Shown: one piece after another, positions 1-9,998 of the stretch
Position numbering within the stretch: the stretch's first letter is position 1
Layout: every line of letters starts with the position of its first letter
Source: Empedobacter stercoris
Lineage (GTDB): Bacteria > Bacteroidota > Bacteroidia > Flavobacteriales > Weeksellaceae
NCBI RefSeq assembly: GCF_025244765.1
Contig: NZ_CP104209.1
Span: forward strand, 248,001-312,000
Direction: 5' to 3'
Length of the DNA: 64,000 nucleotides
Translations under genes and position numbers: made by a program
The notes under the pieces: model-generated
The model's input: only the letters and a program-made list of their open reading frames with translations
The model's database searches: none
Told to the model about the DNA's origin: nothing

Positions 1-28
1 GTGGAGCTTAGGTAAAATTGTTACAAGT
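1..28 (-). repeat. 28-bp inverted repeat, partner at 10268-10295
   Basis: The first 28 bases are a perfect reverse complement of 10268-10295. The partner copy continues into a 75-bp unit that occurs twice near 10.3 and 10.8 kb. The window edge may truncate this copy, so the real repeat could be longer. Confidence 0.9.
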
Positions 29-404
29 CGGTCAATAACGGCTATTCGCTAAATGCTTTAAATCATTCGCATATGAAATGCGAACAGTAAATCATTTTTA
101 ACTCTCACTACGCCGAATTGACGCTCGACTTTTCAGCAATGACGGTTTTGAAATTTGTTGTTAAAAGTGGATTTGAATATTGAAAAAGGATGAAAAAAAA
201 TGTCATATGATTTGGAGGCGAGTGTCAAAAAGTTGAAGAGAATGGTTAAAATGTTTTACTGTTTGTGTAGCAAATGATTTAAAACATTGAATGGCTGAAA
301 CTTATTTTGACCGTCGAAAATCAAAGACTTGATGTTTTGTAATCACATACTCTGTTAGCACAGACTTTGCATTAAGGTAAAAGTTAGAAGAAAAAAAATA
401 GAAA

Positions 405-433
405 GATTCTGCACTTCGAGTGCCTCAGTGCCC
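405..433 (+). repeat. 29-bp direct repeat, partner at 10579-10607
   Basis: This segment is identical in the same orientation at 10579-10607. It contains the small hairpin GCACT-TCG-AGTGC. It belongs to the mosaic repeat family that lies on both sides of the SusCD/MauE locus. Confidence 0.9.
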
Positions 434-738
434 ATGTTTAGAATGGTAGAAAATAATATTCACCACATAGATACATAGAACTGAATGATGAAAAATAAAG
501 AGCAATAGAGAAGATAAATCTATTAAACATAGTTAGCAGCTCGCTATGTTTCTGTTTACTGAACTATGGAATCTCTAAAATAAAAAAAGATAAAAACCTA
601 TGTATCTATTGTGGTTAAAAAATAACTTATAACGTAAAAAAAATAAAACCTCCTTTCCCTAAAACAAAGTTGGCGCGATGTACAGGAAAAGGAGTGGCTT
701 TTAAAACTAATGTTGAATTAAAAAACTTATGTAAAATT

Positions 739-3711
739 ATGAAAAAATTTTACTTCAAACTCAGTAGGCAGTCATTTACTGTATTATTGGGATTGTTTTG
801 TGCAACACCATTGTTAGCACAAACAGGTAAAACCGTGACTGGAACGGTAAAAGAACTTCAAGTCCCACTAGTGGGTGTAATGGTAAAGGAGGAGGGAACC
901 GATAATTCCACTTTTACTGATTCAAATGGACAGTATTCGTTGACTTTACAACAGGATGATGCTAAACTGATTTTTGAGCAATTGGATTTCCCAATTCGAG
1001 AAGAAGAGGTGTTGAATAGAAACGTGATAAATGTACGTTTCACAAAAGAAGAGGAGGGGATTCAGCTAAAAGATGTGGTGGTGAATGCAGGATACTACTC
1101 CGTAAAAGACAAAGAACGTACAGGTTCTATAGCACGTGTTACAGCAAAGGAAATTGAGAATCAACCTGTGAATAATGTGTTAGATGCCTTGCAAGGTAGA
1201 GTAGCAGGTTTAGAAATTACCCCAACTACAGGAACAGCAGGTGGTGGTTATACCATTCGGTTAAGAGGACAGAATAGTATAAATGCGGGGAATGATCCAT
1301 TGTTTATAATAGATGGGGTTCCGTTTGATATGAATTCTATGTCTTACACCAGTATCTCCAATACCGTAATGCCCAATTCAAACATTAATCCGTTGAATTC
1401 TATCGATCCAAAATCAATCGAGAAGATTGAAGTTCTAAAAGATGCGGATGCCACAGCAATTTATGGTTCGCGTGGTGCCAATGGAGTGATTTTAATTACC
1501 ACTAAAAAGGGAGAAAAGGGAAAAACTACATTTAATATAGATTCTTCAATTAGTGTCAATTCCATTACAAAAAAAGTAAATCTTCTAAATACAGAACAAT
1601 ACCTCATGATGCGAAAGAAAGCATTTGAAAACGATGGTATTACAAACTACCCAACAAATGCGTATGATATTAATGGAGCATGGGATCAAACACGATACAC
1701 CGATTGGCAAAAAGTACTAATAGGGAATACAGGTACAACCAATAATACAAGACTAAATATTATGGGCGGTAGCGAGCAAACAAGTTTTATGATTGGGTCC
1801 AATTTTATGAAAGAAACTTCTGTTTTATACGGGGATTATAAGTATAAAAAATTGAATGCCTTTGTCAATCTTAATCATTCTTCTAAAGACAATAGATTTA
1901 AAGTAGGTACTGTCCTAATTTATGGAGATGATAACAATGTATTACCAATAGAAAATTTAGCGCGTACAGCTAAAAAATTAGCTCCCAATGCACCCGCTTT
2001 ATTCGATGAAAATGGAAATTTAAATTGGGAAAATAATACATGGACAAACCCTATAGCATCTACTTATAGTACATATCGTAGTCATGCAAATGTGTTGAAT
2101 ACTAGCTTTAATATGAGCTATGCTTTAACGGATCAATTTACATTTAAAACGAATTTAGGTTATAATCATTCAATTTTAAAAGATAAAAGTTTCAATCTAC
2201 ATACAGTAAGAAACCCTGCTTATGGTAATACAAGTGCTGATAGTAGTGTCATAATGAATGAAAATGAAAAAGAAGTATGGTCAATAGAACCGCAATTGGA
2301 TTATCATTTAAGTTGGACAAATAGTGAAATTACCTTGAATGTAGGAGCAACTTTTATGATGAACGAACAAAATCAGTTGGTTACAAGAGGAGTTGGCTTT
2401 GCAGATAATGCATTAATGAATGTGATGAGCGCAGCAAAAACATTTCAATTTCTGCAAGATATTTCTTCACAATATAAATACAATGCGATCTATGGACGAT
2501 TTAATTACAGTTTGTATCAAAAATATATTCTTAATCTTACAGCAAGAAGAGATGGATCAAGTCGATTTGGAGAAGCCAATAAACTAGCAAATTTTGGTGC
2601 AATAGGCGCTGCTTGGATTTTTTCGAAAGAAAACTTTCTCAACGAATCATCTTGGTTAAGTTTCGGAAAATTGAGAGGGAGTTATGGAATTACTGGAAAC
2701 GATCAAATAGGGGATTATCAGTATTTGAGTACGTATTCTATAAAACAAGACGGTTATGATGGAACAACCTATTTAACACCTTCTCGTTTACATAATCCGA
2801 ATTTTTCATGGGAGAAAAATCGAAAGATAGAAGGAGCAATAGAATTGGCTTTTCTGAAAAATAGATTAAATCTTGAAGTAAACTATTACCACAATCAATC
2901 CAATAATCAGCTAATAGGTTATTCGTTACCTGCTACAACAGGGTTTAAAACAATTCAAGCAAATTTGGATGCAGTAGTGGTTAATAAAGGATTAGAAATT
3001 GCTCTCCATTCAACCAATATTAAGAAAGATAAATGGCAATGGGAAACATCCTTTTTAATTACATTTCCAAAGAATAAATTAAAAGCGTTCGAAAATCTAG
3101 CTCAATCCAGTTATAGCAACCAATATGTTATTGGGCAATCTATAAATATCACAAAACTATACAATTTTATAGGGATAAACCCTGTAAACGGAACTTATAT
3201 GTTCGAGGATTATAACAATGATGGAAAAATAAGTAGTGCCGATGATCGTAAAGTATATACGGATTTCAATCCCAAATGGTACGGAAGTTTAGGAAATACC
3301 ATTCGTTATAACAATTGGAATCTTGAGGTACTTTTTCAATTTTCGAAAAAGAAAGCCTACAACGAATTGCATACACTAAATGCAGCAGGTACATTCTTCA
3401 ATCAACCTGTTTCGGTTATGGATGAAGGTCGTACGCAAATTTATACAACAGGCTCTAATACAAATGCTGTTGTTGCTCAAAATTATTTTTATACAAGTAC
3501 TGGAGTTGTAAGTGATGCTTCTTTTGTGAGGTTAAAATCACTCTCGATAAACTACAATGTTCCTCTTAAGAAAAATTATAAAGTCGTTTTGTATGCACAA
3601 GGTTTTAATCTGCTAACGCTTACGAAATACAAAGGAGGGGATCCCGAACAAATTGAAGATTTTTTACCTCCTTTAAAACGTATCGCATTTGGAACAACTA
3701 TCTCATTTTAA
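739..3711 (+). CDS. SusC/RagA-family TonB-linked outer membrane protein
   Basis: Outer-membrane beta-barrel receptor of the SusC/RagA type, which imports oligosaccharides or peptides with a SusD lipoprotein lid and TonB energy. The ATG at 739 is preferred over the TTG at 670 because it begins a typical signal peptide (MKKFYFKL..., ending PLLAQ), leaving 990 residues. A carboxypeptidase-regulatory-like domain (about 30-110) is followed by a plug domain carrying the SusC signature DADATAIYGSRGANGVILIT, then the barrel, which ends in a terminal Phe. The length is normal for the family. The partner SusD gene starts 12 bp downstream, and an S9 peptidase gene follows. A peptidase rather than a glycosidase as neighbour suggests a peptide ligand, which is inference. 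Confidence 0.95.
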   Translation: MKKFYFKLSRQSFTVLLGLFCATPLLAQTGKTVTGTVKELQVPLVGVMVKEEGTDNSTFTDSNGQYSLTLQQDDAKLIFEQLDFPIREEEVLNRNVINVRFTKEEEGIQLKDVVVNAGYYSVKDKERTGSIARVTAKEIENQPVNNVLDALQGRVAGLEITPTTGTAGGGYTIRLRGQNSINAGNDPLFIIDGVPFDMNSMSYTSISNTVMPNSNINPLNSIDPKSIEKIEVLKDADATAIYGSRGANGVILITTKKGEKGKTTFNIDSSISVNSITKKVNLLNTEQYLMMRKKAFENDGITNYPTNAYDINGAWDQTRYTDWQKVLIGNTGTTNNTRLNIMGGSEQTSFMIGSNFMKETSVLYGDYKYKKLNAFVNLNHSSKDNRFKVGTVLIYGDDNNVLPIENLARTAKKLAPNAPALFDENGNLNWENNTWTNPIASTYSTYRSHANVLNTSFNMSYALTDQFTFKTNLGYNHSILKDKSFNLHTVRNPAYGNTSADSSVIMNENEKEVWSIEPQLDYHLSWTNSEITLNVGATFMMNEQNQLVTRGVGFADNALMNVMSAAKTFQFLQDISSQYKYNAIYGRFNYSLYQKYILNLTARRDGSSRFGEANKLANFGAIGAAWIFSKENFLNESSWLSFGKLRGSYGITGNDQIGDYQYLSTYSIKQDGYDGTTYLTPSRLHNPNFSWEKNRKIEGAIELAFLKNRLNLEVNYYHNQSNNQLIGYSLPATTGFKTIQANLDAVVVNKGLEIALHSTNIKKDKWQWETSFLITFPKNKLKAFENLAQSSYSNQYVIGQSINITKLYNFIGINPVNGTYMFEDYNNDGKISSADDRKVYTDFNPKWYGSLGNTIRYNNWNLEVLFQFSKKKAYNELHTLNAAGTFFNQPVSVMDEGRTQIYTTGSNTNAVVAQNYFYTSTGVVSDASFVRLKSLSINYNVPLKKNYKVVLYAQGFNLLTLTKYKGGDPEQIEDFLPPLKRIAFGTTISF

Positions 3712-3723
3712 AAAATTGAAACC

Positions 3724-5124
3724 ATGAAAAATAATAGAACAATATATGTGATAAATAGATTCATCCTATTAGTTGCCATATTTACATTGGCTGCTTGTAA
3801 TGATTGGATTGAAACTGATGATCCTAAGGGAGAAATAAAAATTGAAAAGGTTTACAATAACGAGCAAACTGCTAATGCAGCAATTGCGAGTATTTACAAA
3901 GACATGAAAAATGATGGTTTGTTGTCGGGAAGTACAAATGGATCAAGCGTATTATTTAGTTTGTATGCAGATGAACTTGATTTTTATGGTTCTACGAGCA
4001 ATAACCTTTCAATGTTTTATACCCATCAATTATTGCCTTCTAATACACTGGTAACGTCTATATGGGCAAATAATTATAGAATTATTTATGAAACAAATTT
4101 AGCTATAGAGGCATTAAATAATTCAACAAATTTATCCCTTGAGTTAAAAAATAAATTGATAGCAGAAGTGTTGTTTATAAGAGCATTTACGCACTTTAAT
4201 TTAATGAATGTATATGGTAAAATACCCTATATCACTACACCCAATTATCAGATCAATCGATATGTTTACCGTGATGAAATAAAGATTGTTTACGATAATA
4301 TCGAAAAAGATTTGCTCCAAGCAAAAGGTTTATTGGTAAATAATGTGGCGTCTAATGCGAATAACAGAGCAACTATATATGCAGTATCAACCCTATTAAG
4401 TAAGGTGTATTTATACCAAGAAAAATGGGACAAAGTAGTGAGTGAAACGCAAGGAATTGTTCAAAATCAGAACTTTTCATTTCAACAACCAATAGAAAAT
4501 CAATATAAAAAAGAAAGCAAGTCTACAATATTTCAATTTTCATCGACAATAAATGGTGAAAATACGTTAGAAGGATCATATTTTATTATTAATACCGGAC
4601 CTCCAACTCGGGTAGCTTTACGACAAGATTTTATAAATCAGTTTGATACATACACAGGATAAAAGGTTTACATTTTGGACAAAGAAAGTAAGCAATACAA
4701 CAAATACACAATCTTGGTATATACCGTATAAATATAAAGAAAATGCAAATACAGGTTCAAGCAAAGAGTTTTCTATTGTATTTGGTTTGTCAGAAATAGT
4801 CTTGATGAGAGCAGAAGCTTATTTGCATACAAACGAATTGGCATGGCAGTGAAAGAAATTAATATCATTCGAGAGAAAGCAGGGTTAAATCCGTTTAATT
4901 CTTCTAATCCAAATGAGATTAAAAAAGAACTTATACTTCAAAGAAAACTAGAATTGTTTACAGAACATGGAAATAGATGGTTTGATTTGAAACGTTGGAA
5001 AATAGCCGAGGAAACCCTAAAACCTATAAAATCAAATTGGAAACCAAGAGATTTAATTTTACCAATTCCAGAAAGCGAATTATTGATTAATCCTAATCTA
5101 AATCCTCAAAACGATGGCTATTAA
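3724..5124 (+). pseudogene. SusD/RagB-family lipoprotein gene with two compensating frameshifts
   Basis: SusD-like surface lipoprotein that would cap the preceding SusC receptor. The product starts with a lipoprotein signal ending LAAC (Cys25). The first frame stops at 4662. Homology continues one frame over from about 4658 (GDKRF...LMRAEAYLHTN) and returns to the original frame at about 4843 (MAVKEINIIREKAGL...RWFDLKRW), ending at 5124. The first shift equals one extra base near 4657 and the second equals one missing base near 4842, so overall length is kept. Neither site is a long homopolymer. As read, translation yields 312 residues without the C-terminal part. Either the gene is decayed or the assembly has two errors. 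Its 3' end overlaps the next gene by 11 bp. Confidence 0.85.
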
Positions 5125-7621
5125 ATATGTCAATTCAATACTAGTTATGCTGTTTGTCTGTTCGGGATACTTTGCAAACGCGCAAGAGAATCAAAAAACT
5201 TCGAATTGGACTAAACATACTTTATTTACAGACGTAAGTAGCGACGGAAAGTGGGTTGTTGTAAATGATATGCAAGATAAAAATAATGTTATACTTGTAC
5301 AGACAGAATCTGGTTTTCGAAAAGAATTGGGGCCAATCATTCTTTTGAAATTTTTGAAAAATAATGATATACTATCTTTTGTTGATGATAAATCAAATTT
5401 GCATCTAATTGATTTAAAAACACTAAAAATAATCTTGCAAGTTGAGGTATTACATAAAAGATATTTTACAAATCATAATCAAACGATAATTTCATACCTA
5501 AGAAAGGGCGAAAAAGAGAAAAAAGATTTACAGTTACTTGATTTGAAAAGTAACAAGTCATATACGATACACGATGTTGAAAACTACCAGTGGCATCCTG
5601 CCAAAGATGAGTTAATTTTTCTAACATCAAATATGGATTCTAACACTAAAACATTAAAAAAATGGGAATCGGGTTCAGAAAATCAGCAGTCTCTCTTTAT
5701 AACTCCAAAAAATGAAGTGAAGATATTAGGGTGGCAAAGCGATCAAAAAAGTATACTTCTATTAGAAGACACGGTCGACGGAGGGATACTTTACACGATT
5801 AATACCCAAAATAAGGAGGTAAAATCTTTGGCTTGTAAAACATTATTTTCTGATGAGGTAGTTCGTAAAATAAATGGTTTTGATACTACTAGTGATCGTA
5901 ATGGAATAGTCTTTTTTAATGTAGATATCGTAAAGAGTAAAAATGATAATTACAGTATTTGGGATACCCAAGATGCTTTAATCGCACCTAGAAAAGCTGT
6001 TGCTGAAGAATATGTTTTGAATAAACAGAGCATAAGATGGGATACAAAAACGAATGAATTTTCTATCATTACTTCAAATAAATTGAATGCTGTTATCATT
6101 AAACCTAACTATAGTTATGCATTAGCGTATGACTTTTTAGAAAATGAACCTTCTACAGAACAATATACAGTTGCCGATTTATACCTAAAAAATTATGAAA
6201 AAGGAGAAGAGAAATTAATTGTTCCTGCACATTATTTTTCTTACGACTATCTTTCATTTTCACCGAGTGGAAAATATATCATGTATTTTAAAGATAAAAA
6301 CTGGTGGGGGTATGATACAGAAAATGATGAGCACATTAAAATTACCATACCATCAAATTATTCTTTATATAAAACAAACGATATGTATTATAAACATCCA
6401 ACACCATATGGAGTAGAAGGGTGGTCTATATATGAAAATGAAGTATTTGTGTATGATGAGTTTGATATTTGGATATACAATATAAAAAATGGTACTGCTA
6501 AAAGGTTAACAGCTAGTAAAGGGGATATAAGTTATAGATTTAATAAAAAAGAACGAAAAAATACCTCTCACATTGATATCAATCAAAAGTTGATGTTAGA
6601 TCTATCGACTAAAGATGAGCAAAATGGTTTTGCTTTTTTTGAAAAAGGTAAAATTATACCAATTGTCTTAGAATCCAATACGATTGAAAATGCTGTATGT
6701 ATTAATAAGCAAACGTGTTTTTTTAAGAAGTTTAGGTATAACGTATCTCCTGTTATAGAGCGTGTAGATTTGGCTACGAAAAAAAGAAAGATAGTATATC
6801 AAAGTAATCCCAATTTGGCAAAGTTAGATTTAGGTAAAAGTGAAAGTATAGAATACAAGAACATAAAAGGAAACAAATCGAAAGGGATTTTACTTTACCC
6901 AACTAATTTTAATCCTACCAAACAATATCCTGTTATTTACTATATATACGAGAATATGACGTATAAAGTAAATCAGTTTGCAAGTCCAACAAAACATACG
7001 GAGGACGGTTTTAACATTCTTAATTATATATTGGATGGGTATTTTGTTTTTTTACCCAATTTAGAATATCAAATAGGGAATTTAGGTGAATCAATTGTCG
7101 TGAATATAGAAAATAGTGTAGAAGAACTAGTAAGTCGATCTTATATTGATAAGAATAGATTAGGACTAATAGGGCATTCGTTTGGTGGTTATGAAGCGGC
7201 ATTTATAGCAACACATTCCAATTTGTTTAAGGCAATTGTAGCGGGTTCTGGCGTGATGGATTTGGTTTCTTGGTCGCATGATGTACAATGGGAAGGTTGG
7301 TTTAGAGAGCAAGCATGGAGGTTAGAAAGTCAGCAGTTTCGAATGAAAGATAGTTATTATACGGATAAAAATAACTACATAAGAAACTCACCTTTCTATC
7401 AGGTGGAAAACATGAAAACGCCTTTATTGTTGTGGGCTGGTAAATCTGATTATAATATAAATTGGTATCAAAGCATATATATGTATATGGCAATGAAAAA
7501 ATTAAATAAAGAAGGTAAATTGATTTTATTTAATAACGATGGTCATTATTTAACTCGTAAAGAGAATCAAGAAATGTTATATAATTCAATCTTAAGTTGG
7601 TTTAATACATATTTAAAATAA
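5114..7621 (+). CDS. S9-family (prolyl oligopeptidase-type) serine peptidase, secreted
   Basis: Predicted secreted serine peptidase of clan SC, family S9, with a signal peptide (MAIKYVNSILVML..., ending FANAQ). The N-terminal part to about residue 600 looks like the beta-propeller that gates S9 active sites. The C-terminal alpha/beta-hydrolase domain has the nucleophile in GHSFGGYE (Ser689), the acid in AGKSDYN (Asp779) and the His in NNDGHYL (His811). All three triad positions were checked against the DNA. The start overlaps the end of the susD pseudogene, so the three genes probably share a transcript. S9 enzymes usually cut short peptides, which fits a peptide-uptake or peptide-maturation role for the locus; substrate unknown. 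Confidence 0.93.
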   Translation: MAIKYVNSILVMLFVCSGYFANAQENQKTSNWTKHTLFTDVSSDGKWVVVNDMQDKNNVILVQTESGFRKELGPIILLKFLKNNDILSFVDDKSNLHLIDLKTLKIILQVEVLHKRYFTNHNQTIISYLRKGEKEKKDLQLLDLKSNKSYTIHDVENYQWHPAKDELIFLTSNMDSNTKTLKKWESGSENQQSLFITPKNEVKILGWQSDQKSILLLEDTVDGGILYTINTQNKEVKSLACKTLFSDEVVRKINGFDTTSDRNGIVFFNVDIVKSKNDNYSIWDTQDALIAPRKAVAEEYVLNKQSIRWDTKTNEFSIITSNKLNAVIIKPNYSYALAYDFLENEPSTEQYTVADLYLKNYEKGEEKLIVPAHYFSYDYLSFSPSGKYIMYFKDKNWWGYDTENDEHIKITIPSNYSLYKTNDMYYKHPTPYGVEGWSIYENEVFVYDEFDIWIYNIKNGTAKRLTASKGDISYRFNKKERKNTSHIDINQKLMLDLSTKDEQNGFAFFEKGKIIPIVLESNTIENAVCINKQTCFFKKFRYNVSPVIERVDLATKKRKIVYQSNPNLAKLDLGKSESIEYKNIKGNKSKGILLYPTNFNPTKQYPVIYYIYENMTYKVNQFASPTKHTEDGFNILNYILDGYFVFLPNLEYQIGNLGESIVVNIENSVEELVSRSYIDKNRLGLIGHSFGGYEAAFIATHSNLFKAIVAGSGVMDLVSWSHDVQWEGWFREQAWRLESQQFRMKDSYYTDKNNYIRNSPFYQVENMKTPLLLWAGKSDYNINWYQSIYMYMAMKKLNKEGKLILFNNDGHYLTRKENQEMLYNSILSWFNTYLK

Positions 7622-7623
7622 GA

Positions 7624-7647
7624 GAAAGGAGCTATTACGCTCCTTTC
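7624..7647. terminator. Bidirectional terminator hairpin
   Basis: A 9-bp stem (GAAAGGAGC/GCTCCTTTC) with a 6-nt loop lies between the convergent S9 peptidase and DUF6520 genes. It is followed by short T-rich sequence on the plus strand. Confidence 0.75.
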
Positions 7648-7654
7648 CTTTAAA

Positions 7655-7921
7655 TTATGGTTGCCAATGCATCAAGTTTTGACTACATTGAGTACCATTT
7701 TTAAATTCAAATACTTCTTTAGAACCAATTGTACAACTTACAGTTCCTATGTTATTACAAGTGGCATCTACCTGTTCACATTCTTCTAAATCATTGTAAA
7801 TATATGCAGTTGCATACTCTGTAGATTTGTAAGAAGATTTACCTTCAGTGGCAAATGCAAAAGCAACAGCCATCATTCCTACCCCGATAGGTAGCGTTTT
7901 TCTTAGAAAATTTGTTTTCAT
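7655..7921 (-). CDS. Small secreted four-cysteine protein, DUF6520-like
   Basis: An 88-residue protein with a long hydrophobic export signal (MKTNFLRKTLPIGVGMMAVA) that ends near AFAFA. It matches my recollection of the Bacteroidota DUF6520 family, which often lies beside MauE/DoxX genes. The mature part has four cysteines (Cys48, Cys55, Cys63, Cys79; spacing 6, 7 and 15), enough for two disulfides, and is Glu/Asp-rich early on. It lies 72 bp downstream of the MauE-like gene on the same strand, so the membrane protein may oxidise or carry it (inference). Function unknown. It is comparable in design to Bacteroides NVEALA peptides, but the NVEALA motif itself is absent. Confidence 0.85.
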   Translation of the reverse strand: MKTNFLRKTLPIGVGMMAVAFAFATEGKSSYKSTEYATAYIYNDLEECEQVDATCNNIGTVSCTIGSKEVFEFKNGTQCSQNLMHWQP

Positions 7922-7993
7922 TTTATATAATTTTAATGTGGTGACTTACTCTATTATACAGGTTTTCAGTCTTCCCCTGCGCTGCGCAACGAT

Positions 7994-9451
7994 TTATTTT
8001 TTCAATTGATAGCGATAAATTTCATTATCAATTACAGCAAAAACAGAGTTTTGGTATATTTTAAAATCCCTAAGTTGTTGTTTATGTTTATGATAGAGGT
8101 AAAAACTGTGGAGATAATGGTTGTTTACAAGATCATATACATCTATGATGCTTGCACTTTGGTGTTCTTCTTCAAAATTTCCCAGTCGTTTGCTGTGGAT
8201 GTAGAGATAATCACCATAGGTAGCTATCGTTTCATTCACTCGAATTGTCTTTGGACCTAATCGATAGTTTTGGTCTTTTTTATAAAAAGCAACATCAAGT
8301 TCTGGTTCATTTAAAGAATCGATGCTTTTCATAACATTTTTTTCATTCATCATAGAATCAAGGATGATAATTTCATTTTTATAATAATAGACATATAAAA
8401 AAATCTGATGTTGTTCATTCCAAATGAGTAATCCATCCAAATCAAATGCTCCATTTTGTTGGCTTTTTAGAGTTGTATCGTTTATTTTTAGTTGAAATCC
8501 ATCTACTGTTTTATACAATAAAGCGAGTGCTGTTTGTTTAGTTTTTTGACTTGTTACAGAAAGACCAAAATGATCATCTTTTCCAGGAACATATTGATTG
8601 TAATAAGCATTATCAATAGTTTCAAGAGAAGTCGTGTAATCATATAATATTCCTTTTTCTATAATTCCTACTGTTCCATCCCCTAAGTAGAAATAAGGGG
8701 AGTTAACGTATGTTATTATTCGTTTATAAGGGAGTAGCTCATTTTTTATTTTGATCCGATTATTAGTCACATTTTGTGTATTATAATCATAAGTTCTAAG
8801 AAATAAAGGTGCATTAGGATGAGCTAAATAAGCATAGCAACTATCAATACCTGCTATATAATATCCTGTGGACTCTAGATTGAGTGTAGTTAGTTTTTCT
8901 GCAAAATGCGGAATGTATTTACGTGTAAAAGCATTATTATATTGAGATTTTTTTTCAGATAAACCGTATATAATGGTTACACTAACAATTCCGATTATTG
9001 TAAGAGTAGTTTGTTCAATTATATAGCCTTTCCATGTTTGAGAGGATTTTGTTATCCTAATGGCAATTAGAGCTAATCCAACAAATACGAGATTAAAAAT
9101 CAAATGTTCTGTCCATCCCATTTTTTCTAAAACTCCACCGCAAGAACATGGTGTAAATGCTGTGAAATGTAGAATAATGACTATATAAGTAGTGAACATA
9201 ACCATCAATAAAAGTGAAATTAGTAAAGTAATTGTTCGGAATCGATCAAACATCAAAAGAACCGCTGTTACCAGTTCTATTGTTATAACTCCATACGAAA
9301 TAGGAATCGCATAACTGGCTAATAAGGGCGATTGTCCCAACTGTGTTTGAAAGGTTTCAAAATCGATAAGCTTACTGACTGCTGCGTAAATAAACAAAAT
9401 AATAAATAGGTAGCAGATGAGTGTTTGTACAAACGGTGCAATTTTTCTCAT
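7994..9451 (-). CDS. MauE/DoxX-type redox-associated membrane protein fused to a propeller-like domain
   Basis: A 485-residue protein with two parts. Residues 1-165 form about five membrane helices of the MauE/DoxX type, with a Pro-Cys-Ser-Cys-Gly-Gly motif (Cys102, Cys104) after the third helix, the usual place for the redox pair in these families. Residues 170-485 are a soluble extracytoplasmic region of repeated beta-strand segments, resembling the six-bladed propeller proteins of Bacteroidota; the repeats are too divergent for me to count blades. MauE proteins are associated with disulfide formation in exported partners. The next gene encodes a four-cysteine secreted peptide, the obvious candidate substrate. 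A small lipoprotein gene lies 54 bp upstream on the same strand. Confidence 0.85.
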   Translation of the reverse strand: MRKIAPFVQTLICYLFIILFIYAAVSKLIDFETFQTQLGQSPLLASYAIPISYGVITIELVTAVLLMFDRFRTITLLISLLLMVMFTTYIVIILHFTAFTPCSCGGVLEKMGWTEHLIFNLVFVGLALIAIRITKSSQTWKGYIIEQTTLTIIGIVSVTIIYGLSEKKSQYNNAFTRKYIPHFAEKLTTLNLESTGYYIAGIDSCYAYLAHPNAPLFLRTYDYNTQNVTNNRIKIKNELLPYKRIITYVNSPYFYLGDGTVGIIEKGILYDYTTSLETIDNAYYNQYVPGKDDHFGLSVTSQKTKQTALALLYKTVDGFQLKINDTTLKSQQNGAFDLDGLLIWNEQHQIFLYVYYYKNEIIILDSMMNEKNVMKSIDSLNEPELDVAFYKKDQNYRLGPKTIRVNETIATYGDYLYIHSKRLGNFEEEHQSASIIDVYDLVNNHYLHSFYLYHKHKQQLRDFKIYQNSVFAVIDNEIYRYQLKK

Positions 9452-9505
9452 CTTTTAGAAGTTTTAATTTATAAAAAATAGCTTTTTAACATCTAACATC
9501 TAATA

Positions 9506-9715
9506 TCAGTTTTCATCTTCATCAATAGTTCTCGTATAGGGATCTTTATCACGAGGTGGGTCGTTTTTAAAAGGAATGCTATCCTTAATACTATCTTTAG
9601 AAGAAGTAATAGTAATACGTTCTGAACGAATCGGGGTTTCAATAAGAATATTTTCATCTTCTATACAGCTATTGAATACAAAACACCCAAGTACGATTAA
9701 ATAAATAGATTTCAT
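9506..9715 (-). CDS. Small lipoprotein of unknown function
   Basis: A 69-residue protein with a lipoprotein signal peptide and lipobox (FNSC, Cys17), followed by a short, highly charged tail rich in Ser, Asp, Glu and Lys. I see no recognisable domain. It is the first gene of the minus-strand group with the MauE-like and DUF6520-like genes (54-bp gap), so it may be an accessory to that system. The clear lipobox supports a real gene despite its size. Confidence 0.7.
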   Translation of the reverse strand: MKSIYLIVLGCFVFNSCIEDENILIETPIRSERITITSSKDSIKDSIPFKNDPPRDKDPYTRTIDEDEN

Positions 9716-9998
9716 AGTTTATTATTTTTAAAGTTTGTATCGAAATTAGGTTTAGCGTAATAAATAGGAGGTATGTCAATGCGTCAAAAACATAAAATGC
9801 ATGTCTAATTTATAAATTCATACACTTCAAGTTTTTAAGAAAACCGAAAAAATGTCAACCTGAATTCATTTCAGTTTCTAATATCGTCAGTCTGAGTGAC
9901 GTTTGCAAAACGTTGTATCGAAGACTTAGACGATAATAATGAATGACAAAAACCATTGTTAAAAGTGAATCTGAGTATTGAAAAAGGATGGAGAAACC

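Larger units (their letters stand above)
1..738. other. Non-coding region upstream of susC, with repeat fragments
   Basis: No convincing gene is visible. The stretch holds pieces of the interspersed repeat family that is dense at 9.86-11.4 kb. Positions 1-28 are the exact reverse complement of 10268-10295, and 405-433 match 10579-10607 directly. Positions 163-191 resemble the segments near 9959 and 10611. A 7-bp hairpin (TTCGCAT/ATGCGAA) lies at about 67-85. The last 100 bases before the susC start should contain its promoter, but I cannot place a convincing TAnnTTTG box there. Confidence 0.6.

Noticed and set aside
670-738. TTG start at 670 for the SusC-like gene
   Set aside because: It would place 23 residues before a complete signal peptide; the ATG at 739 is much more likely.
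8006-8260. Plus-strand open frame of 84 codons
   Set aside because: Lies fully within the minus-strand MauE-like gene, with no recognisable protein features.
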